A stretch of 64,000 bases of DNA from Myxocyprinus asiaticus (Eukaryota > Chordata > Actinopteri > Cypriniformes > Catostomidae): positions 19,549,656 to 19,613,655 of the forward strand of contig NC_059348.1 in NCBI RefSeq assembly GCF_019703515.2, in the 5' to 3' direction. The notes under the pieces were generated by a model. The model was not told where the DNA came from. It searched no databases and was given only the letters and a program-made list of their open reading frames with translations. A program made the translations under genes and the position numbers. The stretch's first letter is position 1. Every line of letters begins with the position of its first letter. Positions 55,503-64,000 of this stretch are shown piece after piece.

Positions 55503-56573
55503 TATAAAAAAATTAAGAGACCACTGCAAAATTATGAGTTTCTCTGGATTTACTATTTATACAATAGGTATGTGTTTGAGTAAAATGAACATTTTTGTTT
55601 TATTCTATAAATTACTGACAACAATTCTCCCAAATTCCAAATAAAAATATTGTCATTTAGAGCATTTATTTGCAGAAAATGACAACTGGTCAAAATAACA
55701 AAAAAAGATGCAGTGTTTTCAGACCTCGGATAATGCAAAGAAAGCAAGTTCACGTTCATTTTTAAACAACACAATACTAATGTTTTAACTTAGGAAGAGT
55801 TCAGAAATCAATATTTGGTGGAATAACCCTGATTTTCAATCACAGCTTTCATGCATCTTGGCATGCTCTCTACCAGTGTTTCACATTGCTGTTGGGTGAC
55901 TTTATGCCACTCCTAGTGCAAAAATTCAAGCAGACCGGCTTTGTTTGATGGCTTGTGGCTATCCAGCTTCCTCTTGATCACATTCCATAGGTTTTCAATG
56001 GGGTTCAGGTCTGGAGACTGGGCTGGCCATGACAGGGTCTTGATCGGTGATCCTCTATCCACACCTTGATTGGCCTGGCTATGTGGCATGGAGTATTGTC
56101 CTGCTGGATAAATCAATCCTCAGAGTTGGGGAACATTGTCAGAGCAAAAGGAAGCAAGTTTTCTTCCAGGATAACCTTGTACGTGGCTTGATTCATACGT
56201 CCTTCACAAAGATGAATCTGCCTGGTTCCAGCCTTGCTGAAGCACCCCCACATCATCACCAATCCTCCACCTGGTCATCTAATGGTTAGACGGAGACTTG
56301 GAGAGGCCTTCAAGCCACAGTGTTTCGCACCCACTGTGAAATTTTGTGGAGGATTGGTGATGATCTGGGGGTGCTTCAGCAACGATGGAATCTGGCAGAT
56401 TCATCTTAGAAAACTTGATTCCTTCTGCTCTGACAATGTTTCCCAAGTCTGAGGATTGGTTTTTCCAAAACCAAACAAAAATTTTCATTTTACTTAAACA
56501 CATACCTATAAATAGTAAATCCAGAGAACGTCATAATTTTGCAGTGGTCTCTTATTTTTTTCCAGAGCTATAT
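55503..56573. mobile_element. Tc1/mariner element, family D, with inverted interior
   Basis: The terminal repeats AATTAAGAGACCACTGCAAA and inverse TTTGCAGTGGTCTCTTATTT continue about 85 bp inward (to TTTACTATTTATA and AACACATACCTATA). Transposase sequence on the left half runs on the minus strand ([20 protein letters not shown] at about 56000). A fragment on the right half runs on the plus strand (RRRLGEAFKPQ, LVMIWGCFSNDGIWQIHL at 56290-56400). The same transposase part is thus present twice in opposite directions, 56110-56275 against 56335-56460. Confidence 0.85.
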
Positions 56574-56576
56574 ATA

Positions 56577-57811
56577 CACTATATTGCCAAAAGTATTCGC
56601 TCATCTGCCTTTAGACGCATATGAACTTAAGTGACATCCCATTCTTAATCCATAGGGTTTAATATGACGTCAGCCCACCCTTTGCAGCTATAACAGCTTG
56701 AACTCTTCTGGGAAGGCTTTCCACAAGGTTTAGGAGTGTGTTTATGGGAATTTTTGACCATTCTTCCAGAAGTGCATTTGTGAGGTCAGACACTGATGTT
56801 GGACGAGAAGGCCTGGCTCACAGTCTTCGCTCTAATTCATCCCAAAGGTGCTCTATCGGGTTGAGGTCAGGACTCTGTGCAGGCCAGTCAAGTTCTTCCA
56901 CACCAAACTCGCTCATCCATGTCTTTATGGACCTTGCTTTGTGCACTGGTGCGCAGTCATGTTGGAACAGGAAGGGGCCATCCCCAAACTGTTCCCACAA
57001 AGTTGGGAGCAGGAATTGTCCAAAATCTCTTGGTATGCTGAAGCATTCAGAGTTCCTTTCACTGGAACTAAGGGGCCAAGCCCAGCTCCTGAAAAACAAC
57101 CCCACACCATAATCCCCCCTCCACCAAACTTCACAGTTGGCACAATGCAGTCAGACAAGTACCGTTCTCCTGGCAACCGCCAAACCCAGACTCGTCCATC
57201 AGATTGCCAGATGGAGAAGCGTGATTCGTCACTCCAGAGAACGCGTCTCCACAGCTCTAGAGTCCAGTGGCGGCATGCTTTACACCACTGCATCCGACGC
57301 TTTGCATTGCACTTGGTGATGTATGGCTTGGATGCAGCTGCTCGGCCATGGAAACCCATTCCATGAAGCTCTCTACGCACTGTTCTTGAGCTAATCTGAA
57401 GGCCACATGAACTTTGGAGGTCTGCAGCGATTGACTCTGCAGAAAGTTGGCGACCTCTGTGCACTATGCGCCTCAGCATCCGCTGACCCCGCTCTGTAAT
57501 TTTACTTCATGGCTGAGTTGCTGTCATTCCCAATCGCTTCCACTTTGTTATAATACCACTGACAGTTGACTGTGGAATATTTAGTAGCGAGGAAATTTCA
57601 TGACTGGACTTGTTGCACAGGTGGCATCCTATCACAGTACCACGCTGGAATTCACTGAGCTCCTGAGAGCGGCCCATTCTTTCACAAATGTTTGTAGAAG
57701 CAGTCTGCATGCCTAGGTGCTTCATTTTATACACCTGTGGCCATGGAAGTGATTGGAACACCTGAATTCAATTATTTGGATGGGTGAGCGAATACTTTTG
57801 GCAATATAGTG
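56577..57811 (-). mobile_element. Tc1/mariner element, family E
   Basis: 1235 bp. Short inverted ends CACTATATTGCCAAAAGTAT and inverse, TA on both sides (56575-56576, 57812-57813). The left target TA coincides with the right end of family D, so it landed at that element's edge. Transposase on the minus strand. Confidence 0.93.
56818..57677 (-). pseudogene. Tc1 family E transposase, few frame breaks
   Basis: Start MGRSQELSEFQRGTVIGCHL at 57677, HTH QSTVSGIITKWKRLG, then a frame change near 57500 and [20 protein letters not shown]. The catalytic core has [20 protein letters not shown] (Asp), [15 protein letters not shown] (Asp, after a frame change near 57000) and [20 protein letters not shown] (Glu). 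Ends at a stop at 56818-56820. All three DDE residues survive. The length of about 285 codons is slightly below the usual 340 for Tc1. Confidence 0.9.

Positions 57812-57862
<51 letters not shown>
57812..57862. repeat. (TA)n/(GA)n microsatellite
   Basis: Starts at the target TA of family E and passes into GA repeats. Confidence 0.95.
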
Positions 57863-57866
<4 letters not shown>

Positions 57867-58645
57867 GTCACGAACCTGAACCTGAACAAAATGTGCAGTT
57901 TTTTTTTATTTGGTGGACAAAGGTTTTTCAAATTTTAATAATATTTTAAAGCAAAAATTATATAAATAAAATAAATAATAAATAAAAATAAAAATAATTA
58001 CATTTATGACAAACCAAACAATAGATGCCGCTGCAGTGGTGTGGGGTGTAAAGACGGTGTGTGAATGTGTATTGTTGTCCTAGCGACCGCAGTTTGAATC
58101 CGTTTTTTGTCCGACTCTTTTTCCCAACCGATTTCCTGTTTCCACTCTTAATATTTCCTTTAATACTACTTAAAATAATAGATAATAATGAACACAAATG
58201 TTGATTTTATCACAGTGATTTAGCCACGGTGAATGTCGAGGAGTGCAAAGAAGGGTTTGATCCAGATGCGGGGTCTGTCAATCTCATTCATTCCCGCGGC
58301 CGGCATCGCTTGTGTGCAGTTTGCATCACCGTATTACTAATATTGTAGTAACCATGTTTTTTTGGCAGAAACCATAGTTTTAATGCAATTAACCATTGTG
58401 TTAGTACAGTAATATAGTGGTAATATATTAACCATGGTTAATTTTGTTGTTACTGTAAATTTACAAAAAATATGACCATGGTTACTGAAGTGAAACCAAG
58501 GTTATTCTTTCTAAGGTAAGGTAAGGGTTAAGTTTAGGGGTAGGATTAATGTAGTGTGTCTGTGGGACTCTAAATAAACATAATAAACACACTGCAGTGA
58601 TGCCCATACTGTATGTTAATATTTAAATATGGGTGAAAATAGAAT
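57863..58645. other. Intron or upstream DNA, nothing identified
   Basis: Contains scattered ACCATGGTTA palindromes at 58370-58500, possibly remains of a MITE. No exon found. Confidence 0.4.
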
Positions 58646-58783
58646 CTGACACTATTTACACCAGGGTACAATTAGTATCTACCATTATTTGCACCAGGGT
58701 TGGGGTGCAATAATATCTGCCACTATTTGCACTGGGGTGTAAATAGCATATACCATTATTTGCATCAGGGTGCAAATGGCATC
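58646..58783. repeat. Minisatellite, four units of 33-38 bp
   Basis: Each unit has the form ACxATTTGCACCAGGGTGCAA plus an AATA-x-CAT tail. Units start near 58646, 58679, 58717 and 58750 and differ at several sites. Confidence 0.8.
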
Positions 58784-60827
58784 AGCTGAAAAAATATCAA
58801 AGTGACTTGAAACTCAGGAATTTGTAACATGTTTATCACAGTAGAGATGTATTAAAGTAATTATTTTGTGTGAATTGCATTTTTTATGTATTTTTAAACA
58901 ACTTAATTGATCTGGACAAAAAAAAAAAAAAAAAGAAAAGAAAAGAGAATCATCATTGACACTTCTATGTTTTATCTGACCAATATATCACTTTCACCAG
59001 GCCTGAGAATCTTTTGAGCATATAAGCCACAAGACTGTGCTAAATCATTCAAAGACATTCAAACAAAAAAAAACAAAAAATATCGAGCTTCAACAAGAAG
59101 CCATTGGCCATTGGTCCGTCCATTGGCTGGATTTGATGTACTGTGTAGGCAATGGGAAAGCTATTAAAATATTAGCCAAGAAAGATGTAATCATATTTAT
59201 GGCCCTCACACAGCTTACAGTGCTCATAAAGATGAACATGTTTCATAACAGCTGTATTAAGTAAAAGAATGTTACTTTTTTTAAATGGTGAAATCACACA
59301 CTAAAAACCTCCATTTGTAGGGATGTTGGTATGGAGCAAAGACCGGATACTCAAAACTGCACATAAAGTTTCTCTACACACTGGCTGTCTCTGTCTTAGA
59401 GAGCACATCCTATCCAATTATCACACCTTACATAGAAGTAGGCCAAAAAATAATCTGAATACATGAAGCTAAATAAATATATAAAATATTTATTTTCACA
59501 ACATAAATCACTCGTAATTCTGTCCAATTACTGCTGCAGGGAAATATTAAAAGCCAAGTGATTTGCAAAAACTCATTTATGGACATATATTCTGAGTCAG
59601 ATCACATGCTACATTTAAATCAGTTTCTTAAAGTACATTTCTTGTAAAGTTTCTTCTTGTTGGTAATTGCTTATTTTCCAACAGAAAAAGAGTCCGATAT
59701 CCTTTACAGTCAGTGCCTTGGAAAAACCGAGAATGTTCTTTTCAAGCATACTTAGTATAACCCTTTAGTTGCACATTTACGTTCTGCGCTGAGATTCTGG
59801 ACTCTGACATTAGCTGGAACATGCTGTACTGTGAGAAATGGAATATCAATCTAAGATATTTCAGACTCACGCTGAAATGTATTGCTCGTAAATAATTACA
59901 TAGCTTGCCTCTAAAGAGACACTTGTCAATGTAACAAACACTAAACTTGGATGGGGTCACTCAGGAGTTGGGTGTTTGTATACTTGAGTGAGTATATGTC
60001 TTATGATAGTATGGTTCATTCTTAGACCACTGGGGAAACTCTAAATATTGGTAGATATTGAGTATTTAATGTAGGTATTCATAAATCTGACCAGTATTTT
60101 CTGTATCACTGACAGACATTGCTATCAAAACAATTTGCAGTTTTGTAGTCTACGCCCGATCAAATGGAAAATCTGACTGTGTCTTTGCCTTACACGACAA
60201 ACTTTCAGCAAGAGCACTGAGTACTACCTAACAGCTACATGTGACTCATTGAACCAAGCACCCAGCAGTCCAGCTGAGCTCTGTTTGCGCTTTCATCGCA
60301 ATCTCCCCTTCGACCTCTCCTGCCTCCCTCCCTCCCCACTTCCCCCTCTCAGTGTCGCAGACAGCATGTGCTGGATTCATTAAACCCGTCTGCCAGCAAA
60401 TGATGATGCTGGGTGTGCACTCGCTGCAGTGTTTAGAGAATTCAGCTTACAACAGATTTCATCATGAACAAATGCCAGTGTGCCCATTAGTTGAGCATGA
60501 GTAAGTGAGTGAGAGTGAGTGAATGAGTGAATGTAGATATGAAAGTCTGGTTGAGTGAGTGTGAATGAATAAATTGACCTACTGAGGTAGTGATAGAAGG
60601 ACAGAGTGAGGGATTAAATATGTAAGGAATAATTAACGATGGACTGTTGAATTATTGAAAAAAGAAAAAAAAATGCACACCTGAGGATGGAATGCGCCAC
60701 GACGCACAGCTATCCGCTTACACCATGGTTACCACACCTTAACACATCGATCAGGGTTTTATCTCAAGACATTTGATGGTTTTCGTCCCTTAAACGCTCT
60801 TGTGAGTGGACCTACTTTCTTCCGCCA
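58784..60827. other. Unique-looking non-coding DNA
   Basis: A-run at 58919-58935. A GAGT-type repeat at 60497-60580. A GC-richer, pyrimidine-rich stretch (CTCCCTCCCTCCCC) at 60240-60440 stands out from the AT-rich surroundings. No coding segment recognised; possible regulatory or 5' exon DNA of the minus-strand gene is speculation. Confidence 0.4.
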
Positions 60828-61905
60828 TGGATTCAGCATCTTGTTTTGATACAGACCGACTGTGGAGGTCAGTGTATTAGAGTCCGTAAATAATAAACTA
60901 TCAGTCCTAGACCTGCTTCATCAAGACATCAAAGACTTAAAAACCAGTCTTGAGTTCAGTCAATCACAGACACAAGCACTTCAAAAAGAAAATAATGAAC
61001 CGCAAATAATAGTCAAATCCCTCACAACGAAAGTTGACAACATTACAGCCGAAAATAAACAACTGAAAGAATCCATACTAGGTGTCATGTGTATTGTGTT
61101 GATTCATGTCTTTTATTTTGAAATTCTAGTTCCTGGTTCATGTCATGTGTTTCTGTTTCCCTTGTCATGTGATTCCTGTTTTCCCTCCATGTTCTTGTGT
61201 CATGTTTTCATTGGGTTATTGTTTAATTAGCTTGTTATGAGTTCTGTTTGTTCATTGGTTTATGTTCTCCCATGTCTTGTATTTAAGCCTCATGTTTTCC
61301 ATTGTGTAGTTGTGAAGTATTAAATGTGAATGTTTATAGTCAAGCCATGTTTGTAGTCAAGTCATAGTCAAGTTCATGTTTATGTTTCACGTTTCACGTT
61401 TGTAGTTAGGGTTTATTGGTTATATTTAATAAACTGCACTTGGGTTCTTCATCTCATCATCGTCTTCGTTATTGCCATCATTGTCAGCAGTTCCAGCATA
61501 CGTTACACTAGGCCTACAGTACAATTTGATATTCTCAGGAATAGCAGAACAACCTCAGGATAATCCAGAACACACCATTAAAGACATCATGCTTACAGCC
61601 CTAAAACATCCTAAAGAAACTGTTGAAAGCATCACTTTTCACCACGTTCATCACCTCGGCTCCAAAAACAATACACACAATAATGCAAATCGACCAATCA
61701 TTGCAAAATTTGAACACTACAAACACAAAGAACTGGTCAAGAGTAGAGGAAAGGAATTACCCAGAGAAATCCATGAGAGAAGAAAAATATTTATCCCATT
61801 GATGAAGCAGTTTAGAGAAAAAGGAAAGTGAGTGGCACTGACCGTGGTCAAACTGTACATAGACGGTCAACTCTTCAGGGACAGTAACATCAAATCATGG
61901 CTATA
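60828..61905 (+). pseudogene. L1-like ORF1 remnant split by a solo LTR
   Basis: Part one (60862-61082) is a probable coiled coil: VNNKLSVLDLLHQDIKDLKT, SLEFSQSQTQALQKENN, KSLTTKVDNITAENKQLKES. Part two (61508-61905) is the RNA-binding core: NLIFSGIAEQPQDNPEHTIK, HHVHHLGSKN, RPIIAKFEHYKHKELVKSRG, PREIHERRK and, after a stop at 61829-61831, LYIDGQLFRDS. The frame is continuous if the LTR and one CTAGG are disregarded. No ORF2 follows, so it is a truncated copy. Confidence 0.87.
61083..61507 (+). mobile_element. Solo LTR, family 1, in L1 ORF1, 5-bp target duplication
   Basis: 425 bp from TGTCATGTGTATTG to CAGCATACGTTACA. It contains TGTATTTAAGCC (TATA-like) and TTTAATAAACTGCAC (polyadenylation-like). 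CTAGG is present at 61078-61082 and 61508-61512. It is the inverted relative of 278-706. Confidence 0.93.
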
Positions 61906-61907
61906 AA

Positions 61908-61909
<2 letters not shown>

Positions 61910-61945
<36 letters not shown>
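61910..61945. repeat. (TA)n microsatellite
   Basis: TA run between the L1 remnant and the next LTR. Confidence 0.93.
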
Positions 61946-61948
<3 letters not shown>

Positions 61949-62663
61949 GGCAGGGTGAGCAAGAGACAGACACAGTGGGTGTGGCGTCAAGCCTCGGAGA
62001 GGCATTTATTGGAAATAATAATAAAAATAACAAGTCCATAAAAGGGGTAATAAAGTGTCCAGGGGGGGGATAGTGTTCATAATAAAGGGGGAATCTGGCA
62101 TCCTCACGGTGAGACAGGGCTCCGTGAAGGGCAGGGAAGTGTCCATAGAATGGCCCAGGCATGAGCTGGGTCCGTTGGCCACTCACGCTCCCCTCCAGGG
62201 TCCATGGCGCGAGGGGCAGAAGCGTCCTTGGCGACCTGTCTTCCCAGGCCCGCGGCAGGTGTGAGGGGAAGGCGGCCCGGCATCTAGCACATCTGCGGCG
62301 ACATGAGCTGTTCACCCCCGGTGACTCATTAATGCGTCCGGGGGTCCGAGGAACGGGTCTGGCAGCGCGTCCAACTCCGAACCCTCCCAGCTCTGGTCCT
62401 GGGCGTGCGAGGATGCCAGTGTGTGCACACATGGAGATTTGAAGCCGGCTCCCCGAGGAGAGGTGCGGTCTGCGTTTTAAAGACAGCGGTGATGAAGCAT
62501 TATTCCCATCAGGTGTGCTTCATTCACCCTGTCAGAATGAGGCTTATTAATTATGCACCTCTTCTCGCTCTTCTGCCCAACTCCCGTTGTGAGCCTTGCT
62601 GAAGGGCGGCCCTAAGAGGCGGGGCGAAGATGACGAACCGGACGGGCAGATCATTCTGCCACA
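61946..62663 (-). mobile_element. Solo LTR, family 5, 4-bp target duplication
   Basis: 718 bp. On the minus strand TGTGGCAGAATGATCTGCCC to GCTCACCCTGCCACA, with AATAAATGCCTCTCC near its end. ATGT at 61942-61945 and 62664-62667. The long GC-rich minus-strand open frame inside it (61890-62432) shows no retroviral domain and is not taken as a gene. Confidence 0.75.
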
Positions 62664-62667
62664 ATGT

Positions 62668-63017
62668 ATATACAGTATATGTAAGTTATATATATATTCC
62701 CCTTTCTTACTCTGTACATGTCTTTATTTCTGTCCACAGTATGTGTTGTATTGTGAAATAAAAAAAGAAAGAGAGAAACTGAGAGATCGCGTGTGTGATT
62801 ACCTTTATTTGTTGCATCTCTTGTCAGAAGTAACATTGCTTCAAAATCACCAAGATGTGAGTTTAAGCTCACTTCTCAGCAGGAGTGTGTGACTCCATTT
62901 TAGTATATAGCTTTTCCATTGTAAACCTTAAAAACTGTTCTCAACCCCACTGAGATGCAGGTGTGCGCTGATATGACGGCTCTGTTTTTCACTCACAAGT
63001 AAGTGTGTGCATAATGC

Positions 63018-63055
<38 letters not shown>

Positions 63056-63119
63056 ACTTGTGAGAGTATGTGTGAGAGTGAAAGAGAGGGGGAGCGTGAG
63101 GGTGCTTCCCCCAGATATT
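62668..63119. other. Non-coding, with (GT)n at 63019-63053
   Basis: Otherwise unremarkable; an A-rich GAAATAAAAAAAGAAAGAGA stretch at 62754-62773. Confidence 0.5.
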
Positions 63120-63530
63120 TCAGATAATATAGAAACGTCTCCGGTTACACATGTAACCTCGGTTCCCTGAGAGGAAGGGAACAAGACATTGCCTGCTATG
63201 AGGAAATACTTTTTCCTACAACCGAGTTGAAACCCTTGTATAATAACGCCAATCCTCTGATTGGCAATGGTGTATGAGCCCTGCCCCTCTAGGTGCACAG
63301 TCAGCCTATATAAGTGGGCGCTCAACCACCATTTCTTCAGAATTTTCTGACTGAGGAACAAAGGGCATACTCATACCTAGATACTCTGAAGTAGTAGTGC
63401 GGCCAGCTTTCACAATGTCTTGTTCCCTTCATCTCAGCGAACCTAGGTTACTTGTGTATCCAGATACATTCCCTTTCGATTCAGTTCACACGACATTGCT
63501 TGCTACGGGGAAACGAATCCCATCACACCG
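63120..63530. repeat. DIRS-like terminus or related repeat
   Basis: Opens with AACGTCTCCGGTTACACATG, TAACCTCGGTTCCCTGAGAG, then AAGGGAACAAGACATTGC. A CCTATATAAGTGGGCG promoter-like box lies at 63305, and an inverse TTGTTCCCTTCATCTCAGCG, AACCTAGGTTACTTGTG at 63420-63458. The pairing of GGTTAC..GTAACC with TTCCCT..AGGGAAC and a later inverted copy copies the arrangement at 28829-29166. No coding part adjoins it within the window. Confidence 0.5.
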
Positions 63531-64000
63531 CACTACGTGACATCATGCACTTGAATAAGAATATGTATAAGATGTCACAGACCTACAGGGTGAAAACTTA
63601 TAGATATTTCTTCAAGTGTATAATTCATTTATGAATAACCCCACGTGGTGAACACCAGATGGTAAATTAATCTAATCTGGGAATCCATATGAACCATATA
63701 GAAATACACAGTACAATTTTAACTTTTCACAACTGTGGTTGGAAAAGTAGGTTTTACTCTTATTGAAAGTACTTGTGACTTTAAGGGGGGTAATCCAATG
63801 ACAGCCTATATACAGGTGGCTGTATTCATATATATTAGGTAACCTACCCATATAAAGGGCTTAGGTTCACCACTGAATGTAGGTCAATAAGCGCTCAAGA
63901 CAGAAAGGACTTGTGAAAAGATGGATGCCAAGTCTAGGTTGTAACTCGCGAATGTGTTTTGTGAAGACCAGCCTGCTGCAAGACACACCTTTTGTCCACG
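63531..64000. other. Window end, nothing identified
   Basis: No gene or element terminus seen. It may be the continuation of the element beginning at 63120. Confidence 0.4.

Noticed and set aside
60240..60440. Promoter or first exon of the minus-strand gene
   Set aside because: GC-richer and unusual, but no start codon context, TATA box or splice donor on the minus strand could be tied to the L27 exon.
61890..62432. 180-residue minus-strand open frame
   Set aside because: It lies in a GC-rich solo LTR and ends in translated TA repeats (Ile-Tyr); no domain seen.

Overview
The window reads as nuclear DNA of a bony fish, probably a cyprinid or a close relative. The reasons are split exons with GT/AG borders, many Tc1/mariner families, DIRS-type retrotransposons, L1-like and L2-like LINEs, a tRNA-derived SINE, hAT and TTAA-type foldback MITEs, and long CA, TA and GATA/GACA microsatellites. 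The family assignments rest on recognised protein motifs and terminal sequences. No database was searched.

Only one host gene is visible. It lies on the minus strand and encodes a MAGUK of the p55/MPP subfamily; MPP4 fits best. Seven exons are supported: an L27 exon (53785-53862), an L27-to-PDZ linker exon (8767-8907), three exons spanning the PDZ domain (5332-5413, 1671-1756, 1285-1359), an SH3 exon (995-1191) and a post-SH3 exon (172-230). Splice phases agree at every neighbouring junction. One short phase-0 exon is missing between 8907 and 53785. The GUK domain and the true N-terminus lie outside the window or were not found. Almost everything else sits inside introns of this gene.

Layout. 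0-9.5 kb: 3' half of the gene, a solo LTR, a hAT-type MITE, a Tc1 element and a 660-bp GACA/GATA block. 9.5-18 kb: arrays of an unclassified GGGCCC-ended repeat and a decayed DIRS element. 18-23.5 kb: an L1-like LINE interrupted by a solo LTR. 24.6-29.2 kb: a second DIRS element with inverted termini, gag, RT/RNase H and tyrosine recombinase remnants. 29-34 kb: a Tc1 element, an LTR and dispersed repeats. 34.4-40 kb: a tandem array of the GGGCCC repeat, split by a Tc1 copy and an LTR-like insert. 43-52.5 kb: MITEs, an L2-like LINE, SINEs, the best-preserved Tc1 element and a solo LTR. 53.8 kb: the L27 exon. 54.2-57.8 kb: three different Tc1 elements in a row. 60.8-62.7 kb: an L1 ORF1 remnant split by one solo LTR, with a second LTR behind it. 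63.1-63.5 kb: a terminus resembling the DIRS ends.

No mobile element here looks fully able to move itself. The value of the window lies in its nested insertions, many with exact target-site duplications, and in the GGGCCC tandem arrays, which I cannot assign to a known class. I found no convincing new enzymatic or defence system.
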